39,931 bases of DNA from Spartobacteria bacterium. GTDB taxonomy: Bacteria; Verrucomicrobiota; Verrucomicrobiia; Chthoniobacterales; UBA10450. Made by a program: the position numbers and the translations under genes. The notes beneath the pieces were generated by a model. The model saw nothing but the letters and a program-made list of their open reading frames with translations, did not search any database and was not told where the DNA came from. Location: positions 1-39,931 of the forward strand of contig PNAA01000051.1 of assembly GCA_003169975.1 (NCBI GenBank), read 5' to 3'. Positions 1 to 8,586 of this stretch are shown one piece after another. Positions within the stretch are counted from its first letter, which is position 1. The number at the start of each line of letters is the position of its first letter.

Positions 1-3000
1 ATTCCATTGGAGGTGAGCTCGATGGATCCGGCATTGCCGAAGCTTGATGACGTTGAGATGCTGCTCCCGCCGCTCAGTTCCATCGATCCAGTTGTGGTAA
101 CGATGACGCTTCCCGCTGATCCGGCTCCGGCATTGGCGCTCGAGATCGAACTATTAGAATCCATCTCCAGAGTTCCGGTGGTCAAGCTGACGGAGCCTGC
201 AGGACCAGAAAGTGCCGACGTTGAAATGCTGCTGTCACCGCTGAGTGTTGTCGATTGAGCCGCGTTAATAAACACGCTTCCGGCAGCCCCAGTTCCAACC
301 GCAGCACTCGATATTGTGCTGCCCGAATCCATACTCAAGGTCCCCAGGTTCAGTTCAATTGAGCCGGCTTGGCCGCCAAACTGTGATCTAGCCGAGATAG
401 TTCCGCCATCCTGCAACACCATGCTATCGGAATTGATGGTCACGTCGCCTCCTCGACCATTGTCGGAGAAGACGTCTAATGCCTCTGCCAAAATACCTGC
501 GGGAAAAGGTGACTCGCTTCCGCGGCCCTCAATCAAAATAGATTGAGCGGTCACGAATATGTTCCCGCCGTTCCCGAAACCGGCGGTGCTGGTAGAGATA
601 GTTCCCCCATTGATTAGTTGCAGGTCGCCGGTCTGCACGATCACGTCGCCGGCATTGCCATGACCCAGAGGGGCAGAAGCTTCAATCCCACCACCCAAAC
701 CCGTGGACAAGAAGCCCGTGCCGTCGATCACAATTGAGTCAGCCTTCACTGTGACCAATCCCCCGTTGCCATCGCCGAGCGTCGCTGTAGAAATAGATGC
801 TAATCCGACGATTCTCAGATCGCCGGCCTCTACCGTAACATTGCCGGCATTACCGCTGCTCGAAAAACCTGTATCAGCAGAAATGCCAGTCTGCAAATCA
901 GGATCCGCGCCCGTTCCGTCAATCAAAATCGAGTCAGCAATTACATTCACATTGCCGCCAGCACCAAGGCCGAAAGTGTTGGAAGAAATCTGGCCACCGC
1001 CGGTAATAGTCAGAGCGCCGGTTTGCACCGTTACGTCTCCCGCGTTGCCAATGCTCCCAAGCTCTGCCTGGGCGGTAATGCCGGTAAATAGATTCGAGTT
1101 CACTCCATCAATAATAAGCGAGTTAGCAGACACGTTGACGCTTCCTCCATTGCCTAGACCAAACGTGGTCGAGGAAATCTTGCTGCCATCGGTAATGGTC
1201 AGATCGCCCGTCTGCACCGTTACATCACCTGCATCGCCGAAAAGCGCCGACGTGGAAACGCTGCCTCCCCCGCTTAGCTCCATCGCCCCCGTGGTCTGAA
1301 TGGTGAGGCTTCCGGCAGAGCCAGTGCCAGTATTGGCGCTGGAGATGGAGCTGTCCGAGTCCAAAGTTAGGGTTCCGAGAGTCAAGCTGATCGATCCAGC
1401 TGACGCGGCTGTTAATGACGTGGCGGAAATGCTGCCACCGTTCTGCATGAGCAGGCTGCCGGCTGTAATCGCCACCTCGCCACCGTTCCCAGCGCTGCCA
1501 GCGGACGCCTCGGCAAAAATCCCGGTTGTGTCCATTGCTCCCCCGGTTCCGTCAACGGAAAGCGAGCCAGTAATGATCGTGACATTGCCTCCAGCGCCAA
1601 GGCCGAACGTGTCCGTGGCGACAAATCCACTTTGCTCAATCACCACCGACCCTGAGGTGATGGAAATACTCCCAGCGGCTCCACTCGTATATGTGGAAGC
1701 CGAGATCTCACTTCCGGCTCCGGTGACCTTCAAAACGTCCGAGGTGATAAAAATGTCGCCGGCCTTTCCAGTCGTGAAGGGACCACCGTTTGGCGGCGCT
1801 GAGCCGGATTCGGAAAAGATCGAGCCTGCGTCCAAAGTGAGAGAAGAAGCTGTCAGGTGAATCGTTCCTGCATTTCCGGAGCCACCCGACGTGCTGGTGG
1901 AAATCACGGCGCCGTTGCTGATTATTAGATCGTGAACGTTCACCGTCACCTCACCTGCGTTGCCATTGCCCTCCGTCCCAGAGCTGATCTCGCTCGGATA
2001 AGACAAACCGGGAAAAACTAAAAAAAACCCGTCAACCAAAACCGAATCAGCGGTGATAGTGAGATTTCCACCATTGCCGTTGCCAAAGGTGTCCGAAGAG
2101 ATGCCACCGCCATGGGTGATTTGTATGTCACCTGCTTGAATTGTCATGTTACCGGCGGTGGCACCAGCCGATGAGATACCTCCCCCGTCGATTGAGAGTG
2201 ATGTCGCAGTGACCGTCACATCGCCGGCGGGAGCCGCGTCACTGGTTGTTGATATGCCCGCGTCGTTAATCATCGTCAGATCTCGCGACGCGGCTACCAT
2301 AATACTACCACCATTGCTATTACTTCCAGTTGCCTCAGCGGTAACTTGGGCGTCATCCAACACAATTGAATCCGCGTTCAGCGTTATATTCCCCGCATTC
2401 CCCGTATTCCCGCCAAAGACCAATGCATATGTGTCGACGGTACTCTGAGCGATGGTCAAGTCGCGCGCTTGGATGGTAATGTTCCCCGCATTGCCGGTAG
2501 CACTGCCAAAGCTAATGCTACCTGCACCAACATCGGAACCTCCGAGGATTCCTATTGAGTTCGCAGTCAGCGTAATATCTCCCGCGTTACCGCTGCCTTG
2601 AGTACCTGTCGTAAGGTCTCCGCCATTGACATCTATCGAGTTCGCAGTCACGGTCAGATTTCCCGCATTGCCGCTTGCCAACGTCATTGTGCCAATGCCT
2701 GCGGAGTCTGTTACTGTTAGATCGCCGGTCTGGATTGTAATATTGCCACCATTACCGCCTGCAAGTGTGGCTATGTCAATAAATGCGGAGTTTGAGATTT
2801 GTATCGAGTCCGCAGTCAACATGAAGTTCCCGCCATTGCCGGCACCGACAGTGAGGATAAGGATATGGCTACCGTCGGTGATTGTTGCGTTTTCACTTGC
2901 AACGATGTCGATCGCACCACCGGGAGAGGATCCTCCGGTAAACGATGTTATCGAGCTATTGTCCAAGATAAAATTCCCACAACGAATAACTACCGGACCG

Positions 3001-3794
3001 CCACCGCCAAAGAGCGCGGTCGTGTCGATATTCGCAGAGTTGGTCAGACTGATGTCACCCAGCGTGCTGAATTGCGACACGTCAACTGAGCTACCCAAGT
3101 TGGTCGCGTCCAGCAAGGCCTCTCCAGCCGACTTCACGCTGACCAGGTTTACCCGCGCCCCGTCTCCAGCGATGTTTGGAGTAAATGGGGGGTTGTTCGC
3201 ACCATCGATTGAGATGTCGCCAGCAACCGCCGAGAAAGACTTTGCCGGCGCAACGTTCAATCTGCTGCCGGTGATAGAGACCGGCGCCGGTGCAGCATTA
3301 AGGAATCCAAATGCTGTGACCGGCGCGGAGGTCAGCACGTCCTGTCCACCCAAGCTAGTGTTGAATCGGCCGCCGTCGGCCAGCTTCACGTAATTCGCGG
3401 TGGAAACGGCAAAGGAACCGCTCACATCAATCTGCGCGTGCGAACCGAAGATCACCCCAGCCGGATTAAGCAAAAACAAATTTGCACCCGCGATGTCCGA
3501 GCGGACCAGTCCGTCAATCGAAGACGCGCTCCCGCTCGTCACCCGAGCCAGGATATTCTGGATATTGCTCGGCCCGCTGAAGGTGGCCGATTCCGAACTG
3601 ATCAGATCAAACTGGCTGAAGCTGTGGAAAAGATTGGTGCCGACTTGCTTTCCGAAACTTGCCTGGATCATATAGTTCGGACCCGGCAGTGCCCCGCTCG
3701 TTCCAAAACTGCCATCGAGCACGACCCCGCCGAAGAGCGGTTGAACGCAAAGCGCCAATGCAACCGTGATTAGTCGCGACACGGGGATATTCAT
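1..3794 (-). CDS. Two-partner secretion adhesin (TpsA, filamentous haemagglutinin type), 3' end outside window
   Basis: The minus-strand frame starting ATG at 3794 stays open to the left edge: about 1264 codons, with the C-terminus missing. Residues 1-22 form a signal peptide (basic MNIPVSR, then a hydrophobic stretch ending LFGG). Residues about 30-150 match the TPS/haemagglutination-activity domain, with the hallmark NLFLLNPAGVIFG near residue 105-117 (family motif NPNG-FG). The rest is a long series of degenerate repeats of roughly 35-40 residues, of the form GNAG-VTVQTGDLTI-GG-ISS, rich in Gly/Ser/Thr/Asn and nearly without Cys. This is typical of a beta-helical surface fibre. In this family the TPS domain is recognised by a TpsB pore and the fibre is exported to the cell surface. 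Its partner is the translocator upstream on the same strand. Function as adhesin is inferred from the family; the ligand is unknown. The reverse-frame ORFs over this stretch are shadows of the repeats. Confidence 0.88.
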   Translation of the reverse strand, partial: MNIPVSRLITVALALCVQPLFGGVVLDGSFGTSGALPGPNYMIQASFGKQVGTNLFHSFSQFDLISSESATFSGPSNIQNILARVTSGSASSIDGLVRSDIAGANLFLLNPAGVIFGSHAQIDVSGSFAVSTANYVKLADGGRFNTSLGGQDVLTSAPVTAFGFLNAAPAPVSITGSRLNVAPAKSFSAVAGDISIDGANNPPFTPNIAGDGARVNLVSVKSAGEALLDATNLGSSVDVSQFSTLGDISLTNSANIDTTALFGGGGPVVIRCGNFILDNSSITSFTGGSSPGGAIDIVASENATITDGSHILILTVGAGNGGNFMLTADSIQISNSAFIDIATLAGGNGGNITIQTGDLTVTDSAGIGTMTLASGNAGNLTVTANSIDVNGGDLTTGTQGSGNAGDITLTANSIGILGGSDVGAGSISFGSATGNAGNITIQARDLTIAQSTVDTYALVFGGNTGNAGNITLNADSIVLDDAQVTAEATGSNSNGGSIMVAASRDLTMINDAGISTTSDAAPAGDVTVTATSLSIDGGGISSAGATAGNMTIQAGDIQITHGGGISSDTFGNGNGGNLTITADSVLVDGFFLVFPGLSYPSEISSGTEGNGNAGEVTVNVHDLIISNGAVISTSTSGGSGNAGTIHLTASSLTLDAGSIFSESGSAPPNGGPFTTGKAGDIFITSDVLKVTGAGSEISASTYTSGAAGSISITSGSVVIEQSGFVATDTFGLGAGGNVTIITGSLSVDGTGGAMDTTGIFAEASAGSAGNGGEVAITAGSLLMQNGGSISATSLTAASAGSISLTLGTLTLDSDSSISSANTGTGSAGSLTIQTTGAMELSGGGSVSTSALFGDAGDVTVQTGDLTITDGSKISSTTFGLGNGGSVNVSANSLIIDGVNSNLFTGITAQAELGSIGNAGDVTVQTGALTITGGGQISSNTFGLGAGGNVNVIADSILIDGTGADPDLQTGISADTGFSSSGNAGNVTVEAGDLRIVGLASISTATLGDGNGGLVTVKADSIVIDGTGFLSTGLGGGIEASAPLGHGNAGDVIVQTGDLQLINGGTISTSTAGFGNGGNIFVTAQSILIEGRGSESPFPAGILAEALDVFSDNGRGGDVTINSDSMVLQDGGTISARSQFGGQAGSIELNLGTLSMDSGSTISSAAVGTGAAGSVFINAAQSTTLSGDSSISTSALSGPAGSVSLTTGTLEMDSNSSISSANAGAGSAGSVIVTTTGSMELSGGSSISTSSSFGNAGSIELTSNG

Positions 3795-4030
3795 GCAATT
3801 TTCCCAGCCTGCGGCAAGACTTTTATGCAGCGCGCGAAATATCGGGTTGAGCTCGGCAATTCGAACCGGGCCCGCTCTGCGTTCATCCGGGTTTTCCATC
3901 TTGACAAAACCGGAATCCATCGCTGGAATGGCAGCGGTTAGAATCTGGCGCGAACGCTTTGAATCCTTGGGAGTTTCCTCCCTCTTTCAGAAGTGAACTC
4001 CAGGTCAAGGACCAAATACGAGGCGCTCCT

Positions 4031-5539
4031 ATGAATAAGACGATTCAGCTAACGAACACCATGCACCCACTCCGAAATCTATTTCGGCGGCATCGCCGTT
4101 TTCTCCTCATCGCTTCCACCGCGGCGCTGGCATGCTTTGGACTTTCGTCACCGGCTCGAGCGGTGAGTCCGCCACCGGATGGCGGCTATGCCAACCAAAA
4201 CACTGCTGAGGGTGAGGATGCGCTCCTCGACCTCACGAGTGGAGCCTATAACACGGCAATCGGCTTCGATGCCCTCTTAAGCAACACCAGCGGTACCTTC
4301 AATACAGCTACTGGTGCTGACGCGCTCGAAAGCAACACCACCGGCGTCAACAACACAGCCACCGGCACCGGTGCCCTCTCCGGAAACACAACCGGAGGCA
4401 ACAACACGGCTAACGGTGACAACGCGCTCGGAGCCAACACCACCGGCAACAACAACACAGCCACCGGTTTTGCGGCGCTCTTCAGCAACACGACCGGGAG
4501 CGGCAACACCGCGACCGGTGAAGCTGCGCTTATCGGCAACAGCACCGGCAGCAATAATACAGCCACCGGCCTTGCTGCGCTTAACAGCAACGGTACCGGC
4601 GGCAGCAACACGGCTACTGGTTTTTCCGCTCTCGATCACAACACCAGCGGGAGCAACAACACGGCCAACGGCTCTCTTGCCCTTGGATTCAACACCACCG
4701 GCCTTAGCAACACAGCCACCGGTTCTTTTGCGCTCGAATTCAACACGACCGGCGGCAACAACACGGCCAACGGTGACAACGCACTCATTAGTAACGGCAC
4801 CGGCAGCTTCAACACGGCCAACGGTGTCGCTGCGCTCTTTAGCAACACCAGCGGCACCAGCAACACCGCTGAAGGCATAAATGCGTTGTTGCATAACACT
4901 GTTGGTAGCAATAACATCGCATTGGGAGCTTCGGCTGGCTCCAGTCTCACTACCGGGAGCAACAATATCGATATCGCGGCGGTTGGTCTGGCCGCCGAGT
5001 CCAATACCATTCGCATCGGCAAGGTGGGCACTCAGCAGGCCACCTATATCGCCGGCGTTAGCGGGAAAACCGTGGCCGGAGGGGTCACAGTGGTGGTAGA
5101 CACCAACGGTCATCTCGGCACGGTAGTTTCCTCGGAACGCTTCAAGGATGCAATCAAACCGATGGACAAGGCGAGCGAAGCGATCCTGTCACTCCAACCG
5201 GTCACTTTCCACTATAAACACGAGCTTGACCCTGAGGGTATCCCACAATTCGGCCTCGTCGCAGAACAAGTAGCCAAGGTGGACCCGGACCTGGTCGCGC
5301 GCGACGCGGCAGGCAAGCCATACACCGTCCGTTACGAAGCCGTAAACGCAATGCTGCTGAATGAGTTTCTGAAGGAGCACCGCCGTGTTGCGGAACTAAA
5401 CACGACGGTCGCAGAGCAACAGAAAGAAATTCAGACCTTCATGGCCATCCTTAAAGCACAGGCGGCCCAGCTCCAGAAAGTGAGCGACGCGATTGAAATG
5501 AGCAAACCGGGGTCGAAACTACTCGCCAACACCAAGTAG
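4031..5539 (+). CDS. YadA-head-like repeat protein with C-terminal peptidase S74 (intramolecular chaperone) domain
   Basis: About 502 residues. I chose ATG 4031 because it begins a basic N-terminus followed by a hydrophobic segment ending SSPARA (signal peptide); ATG 4061 and the upstream 3959 are alternatives. Residues about 55-300 hold some 15 tandem 17-residue repeats, consensus NTATG--AL--NTTG-N (51-bp DNA repeats), like trimeric autotransporter head or phage-fibre collagen-like repeats. From about residue 365 the motif SSERFKDAI-PM, then FGLVAEQV and a terminal coiled coil (LNTTVAEQQKEIQ), match the S74 intramolecular chaperone of endosialidases and tail fibres. That domain trimerises the fibre and cuts itself off. 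I see no membrane-anchor barrel. It lies on the opposite strand between the two partners of a secretion system, so it may be an unrelated insertion or an accessory surface fibre. Confidence 0.8.
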   Translation: MNKTIQLTNTMHPLRNLFRRHRRFLLIASTAALACFGLSSPARAVSPPPDGGYANQNTAEGEDALLDLTSGAYNTAIGFDALLSNTSGTFNTATGADALESNTTGVNNTATGTGALSGNTTGGNNTANGDNALGANTTGNNNTATGFAALFSNTTGSGNTATGEAALIGNSTGSNNTATGLAALNSNGTGGSNTATGFSALDHNTSGSNNTANGSLALGFNTTGLSNTATGSFALEFNTTGGNNTANGDNALISNGTGSFNTANGVAALFSNTSGTSNTAEGINALLHNTVGSNNIALGASAGSSLTTGSNNIDIAAVGLAAESNTIRIGKVGTQQATYIAGVSGKTVAGGVTVVVDTNGHLGTVVSSERFKDAIKPMDKASEAILSLQPVTFHYKHELDPEGIPQFGLVAEQVAKVDPDLVARDAAGKPYTVRYEAVNAMLLNEFLKEHRRVAELNTTVAEQQKEIQTFMAILKAQAAQLQKVSDAIEMSKPGSKLLANTK

Positions 5540-5556
5540 TCGTTCGGCATAACGAC
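5539..5556. terminator. Weak hairpin between convergent genes
   Basis: GTCGTT and AACGAC (6 bp) flank a 6-nt loop, starting at the last base of the fibre gene stop codon in the 43-bp gap to the convergent translocator gene. There is no T-run, so termination is only possible, not shown. Confidence 0.2.
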
Positions 5557-5582
5557 GAAATTAAAGCGGATGCTCTTTGCAC

Positions 5583-7484
5583 TCAGAATGCATTGATCGT
5601 CACGACAAAGTGGAAACCGTAATCCTGCAAGTTGTTATGCTCGGTTACCAGCGTCCGGTTAAATGCGTAGCCCCAGTAAAGCTCCGCATGAACATGTCTC
5701 TCCGGATCAAAAATCAGACCAAGCCCGGCACTCGGCAGTGTTTCGGTATTGCGGCTTTGCGAGGTCGCTCCGCCTACGTTGCCAGCGGTAGAGTTGTCGA
5801 GTGTGTTCCAACCGGTGCCGACATCAACAAAAGGCGCCAAGATCAATATCGGCGTGTGCTCTTTGCCACGAAGAACCGGCACACGCACTTCGAGCGACGC
5901 AAAAATCGCGTTATCACGCAGGATCGAATTTTCACGATAGCCGCGCACGCTTTGCGCGCCTCCGAGACTCAGTTGCTCGAGCGAAAACAGCGGACTGTCT
6001 GATAGCTGTGCGTTGAGGCGCAAAATAAGAAGGTTGTCGGTGTTCCAAAGACGGCGCACATATTGACTCTGCCCGAGCCAGGAGAAAAAGCGTGCATTCG
6101 GCTCGGAACCTGAGTTCGTCGCATCGAATGCGTCCAGTCCGAGACTAAAGGTGGAACGCAATGCCAAGACATGGAGCTGGCTGCGGTTAACCCATTCCTG
6201 GGTGAAACGGAGGACGGAGACGGAGGTCACGCCGTTCACCGCACCGGGTGAGAGCGAAAAGGGTTGTCCAAGGAGAAACGTTTCCGCCCGACGCTTGTCA
6301 GCGGTCAGCGAAACGGCGACATCATTGCTCAACGTTTGGTAAAGAGGTTGCCGGATGGTGACGCCGTATTCCTCAAGTTTGCTGTTGATGTCTAGTGTCG
6401 TGAACGGCTCTTCAATGATGCTGGTGTCGCTCTTGCTCGCATGAACCTCCAGCGTCGTGGCCCACGGGGTAATGGGAAAAGCATACGTTCCCTCAATGTT
6501 ATCAAGTCCCGAAAAATCAAATCCGTTGCCCCGTGTCGTGTGGGCAATTCCGTAGTTGATTTGCAGCGGATCATTGTGACCCGTAAGATTGAGATCGGCG
6601 AATTGTGCCTCTAAAATCTCCGCGCCATCGCTCGGCGGCCTCTTGTTGCTGAACTGCAAACTGAACCGAAATGGCTGGGTGTCTTTAATGTCCAAATCGA
6701 GCGAACTTTCTCCTGGCACGCCGCCGGGTTTCAACTCGGCGTTGACGCGTGCGATCAAGGGGTTCTGTCGCAAGAGCTGCAGACCTTCTTTCAACTTGTT
6801 AAAATTCAGCGGGCGCCCAGCAAACCGTCGAATTTCGTTCCGCACCCACCATGATCGAAACCAGAAATTTCCAGTCAACTTGATCCCGGACAGTCTGCCC
6901 TCAACGATTCGAACGGTGATGATTTCGTTCCCAAAATCTTGCCCGGGAATGATAGCACCCGAGTTGATGTAACCCCGATTGACATAGAAGAGCGTTAGAT
7001 CCTGACGGGCTTGCTCCAGTTCTTCGGCGGTAATTTTCCGGCCCGTGTATTTTTGGACAACCTTCTCAAGGGTGCTACTGGAGAAAGCTCGGTTTCCTGT
7101 GAATTGGAACCTTTTTACAAAAGTGTTTCCCCTCAACAAAAGCGCATTTTGTTTCAACGCTTCAGGATCAATCTTTGGCAAGACCGACTCAATGACAGGC
7201 GGCGGACCAAGCTGCAGGCCGAGCGGCGGAGTTGCTTGCTCCCAAATCGGTTCCGGCACGAGCGATGGTGGCTCGACCGACTCGAGGTCGGACCCGGATT
7301 GCTGCTCGGCGGGAGTCGAAGACGGCAGTTGCCCAGGTTCTTGAGACTGTGCGTCTGCAATGCAGAGCCAAATCCACAAAAGACCGAGCTTGGGGATGTT
7401 CGATTTCACAGACAATATGCCTAACGAAATCCGAGTGTAGCGATTCGTTTTGGCGAGGACAAGCGTTTCGCAGGAGGAATTCAT
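5583..7484 (-). CDS. Two-partner secretion outer-membrane translocator (TpsB, FhaC/ShlB family)
   Basis: About 633 residues from ATG 7484. A GTG at 7409 would place the hydrophobic segment KLGLLWIWLCIADA right at the N-terminus and may be the true start. After a Pro/Ser/Gln-rich linker, residues about 115-190 form a POTRA_2 domain (FTGNRAFSSSTLEKVV, then LEQARQDLTLFYVNRGYINSGA). A ShlB-type region follows (EGRLSGIKLTGN) and then a 16-strand-type barrel. The barrel carries SVRGYRE near residue 513, the conserved motif that sits in the pore loop of FhaC-like proteins, and ends in an aromatic FVVTINAF typical of barrel insertion signals. The family exports TpsA proteins across the outer membrane after recognising their TPS domain. 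The cargo is most probably the adhesin downstream on the same strand, although an opposite-strand gene separates the two. Confidence 0.88.
   Translation of the reverse strand: MNSSCETLVLAKTNRYTRISLGILSVKSNIPKLGLLWIWLCIADAQSQEPGQLPSSTPAEQQSGSDLESVEPPSLVPEPIWEQATPPLGLQLGPPPVIESVLPKIDPEALKQNALLLRGNTFVKRFQFTGNRAFSSSTLEKVVQKYTGRKITAEELEQARQDLTLFYVNRGYINSGAIIPGQDFGNEIITVRIVEGRLSGIKLTGNFWFRSWWVRNEIRRFAGRPLNFNKLKEGLQLLRQNPLIARVNAELKPGGVPGESSLDLDIKDTQPFRFSLQFSNKRPPSDGAEILEAQFADLNLTGHNDPLQINYGIAHTTRGNGFDFSGLDNIEGTYAFPITPWATTLEVHASKSDTSIIEEPFTTLDINSKLEEYGVTIRQPLYQTLSNDVAVSLTADKRRAETFLLGQPFSLSPGAVNGVTSVSVLRFTQEWVNRSQLHVLALRSTFSLGLDAFDATNSGSEPNARFFSWLGQSQYVRRLWNTDNLLILRLNAQLSDSPLFSLEQLSLGGAQSVRGYRENSILRDNAIFASLEVRVPVLRGKEHTPILILAPFVDVGTGWNTLDNSTAGNVGGATSQSRNTETLPSAGLGLIFDPERHVHAELYWGYAFNRTLVTEHNNLQDYGFHFVVTINAF
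7419..7427 (-). repeat. TCGTTAGGC word, in tpsB 5' region
   Basis: Exact copy on the minus strand, just upstream of the alternative GTG start of the translocator. Confidence 0.8.
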
Positions 7485-7715
7485 CGAGCGATCGAACCCG
7501 GCATTTGCTGTCCTCCGCCCTCGATTTTCTCGGGTGGCGCGTGGAATTATTCGGACCGAACGTTGCGCCGGCCGCGGCACCATCCAGTGGCAAAAGACGT
7601 AGCATCGTCCTCCCCTATGCTCGTGACAAGACTTCGCTGGTTTCCAAGTTGACAGCTCGCTACGTCAGTCTTGCCAAGTCGCGGAGCCATTGCGCGAAAT
7701 GGAGGCCGCAAACCG
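7485..7715. other. Gap between tpsB and the integrase remnant
   Basis: About 230 bases. I see no credible gene, terminator or promoter. Short frames here are shadows. Confidence 0.3.
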
Positions 7716-8120
7716 CTAGGTTGCAAAATCTGGCAAGGAGTCGGCGGCCTTCTGCATCGCCTCAACTCCGACGTGGGTGTAGACGTCGCTCATCTGCTTT
7801 GAGTCGTGCCCAACCAGCTCCATGACGACGGCCGCCGGTATGCCGGCTTCCTTCATCATCGTCACCGCAGTGTGTCGAAGACAATGAAAGGTCAGCTCGG
7901 CTGGGCCACCAGTACGCGTCTGCCTGCCTGAGCTCATCGCTTTACGGTGTGCCTTTTTCCTGCGCAGGCCCGCGTAGGCGAGAGGGTCTGCGAATCGATT
8001 CGAGAGATGTCCGGTTTTCCCTTCTTGCTCCGTCACGATCTTGTAGGCTCGCGTATGCAGGGGCGCGGTTGGGTCATCGGACGCAGGAAGTGCTTCGAGG
8101 TGCCGCCGCCCCTGTGACAA
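7716..8120 (-). pseudogene. Truncated tyrosine recombinase (phage-type integrase), C-terminal half only
   Basis: The 134-residue open frame carries only the second half of a tyrosine recombinase catalytic domain. It has HCLRHTA (the H-x-x-R box), then VMELVGHDSKQMSDVYTHV with the GH motif and the nucleophilic Tyr. The segment LPASDDPTAPLH fits the linker seen in integrases of planctomycete and verrucomicrobial elements. The core-binding domain and the first catalytic Arg are absent, and no intact integrase frame continues upstream. Full-length relatives are about 300-400 residues, so this is a remnant. It lies on the 3' side of a tRNA-Gln gene, as expected for an element that integrated into the tRNA 3' end. 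Confidence 0.75.
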
Positions 8121-8440
8121 AGTTCAGACTGCGCTTGATCTCGGGAACGGAGGATGCGCGCCGAACCATTTTCGCATGCGGCTTCAGAACACTCACACGG
8201 ACGGCCGGTTTGGCCCCCAGGAACCCTTTCCTAGCGGCTCCGCCGAAGCAAACGCGCAGCCGTCTTGCATGCAAGTTTTTTGCCGTCGTGCGGCCGAGAA
8301 TTGGTCGATGGGCGACAAATATGCTGAGTCATTAGGCATCGCTGAACATTGGCGGACAAGGGAAAACCTGTTCTGATTCCTGTTCTGACTTTGAGATTTG
8401 CGGCCTCGTTAGGCAGCGTAAGTCATTCATCCTGAAGCAG
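8121..8440. other. Degraded region between integrase remnant and tRNA-Gln
   Basis: About 320 bases. No supported gene. This is where the missing 5' part of the integrase should lie, but the frames are broken and I cannot recognise integrase motifs. It contains one copy of the TCGTTAGGC word at 8406. Confidence 0.35.
8406..8414 (+). repeat. TCGTTAGGC word, intergenic near tRNA-Gln
   Basis: Exact copy, 27 bp beyond the 3' end of the tRNA gene. Confidence 0.8.
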
Positions 8441-8514
8441 TGGCTGCCTCGCAAGGACTCGAACCTTGACAAAGAGATCCAGAATCTCTCGTGCTACCAT
8501 TACACCACGAGGCA
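8441..8514 (-). tRNA. tRNA-Gln (anticodon CTG), CCA encoded
   Basis: Read on the minus strand the sequence folds as a cloverleaf. The acceptor TGCCTCG pairs with CGAGGCA, followed by discriminator G and a genomically encoded CCA (8441-8443). The anticodon stem AGAGA/TCTCT encloses the loop TTCTGGA, giving anticodon CTG (reads CAG, Gln). The T arm CAAGG-TTCGAGT-CCTTG is perfect. The 3' end points toward the integrase remnant, so this gene was probably the attachment site of the lost element. Confidence 0.92.
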
Positions 8515-8534
8515 CCGCAGGGATTAAGACCTAA

Positions 8535-8566
8535 ACCCCGCTCGCCTCCCTCCGCAAGTGCGGGGT
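8535..8566. terminator. Possible hairpin downstream of the halogenase remnant
   Basis: ACCCCGC (8535-8541) and GCGGGGT (8560-8566) pair perfectly around an 18-nt loop, between the tRNA gene and the halogenase stop. No T-run follows on either strand. Confidence 0.2.
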
Positions 8567-8586
8567 GCTCTCGACCGCGAGAAGAC

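Noticed and set aside
7-3393. Plus-strand open frames rich in Pro, Ser and Val
   Set aside because: They are reverse readings of the adhesin repeats; only the minus-strand frame gives a signal peptide, the TPS domain and a continuous reading.
3901-3929. Promoter with TTGACA before the fibre gene
   Set aside because: The -35 box is perfect, but no acceptable -10 box lies at 16-18 bp.
4198-4960. Regular 51-bp repeats as a CRISPR array
   Set aside because: The repeats are in frame, degenerate and continuous with a signal peptide and S74 domain; there are no unique spacers.
4246-5113. Long minus-strand open frames across the fibre gene
   Set aside because: They are produced by the 51-bp periodicity of the coding repeats and have low-complexity products without recognisable motifs.
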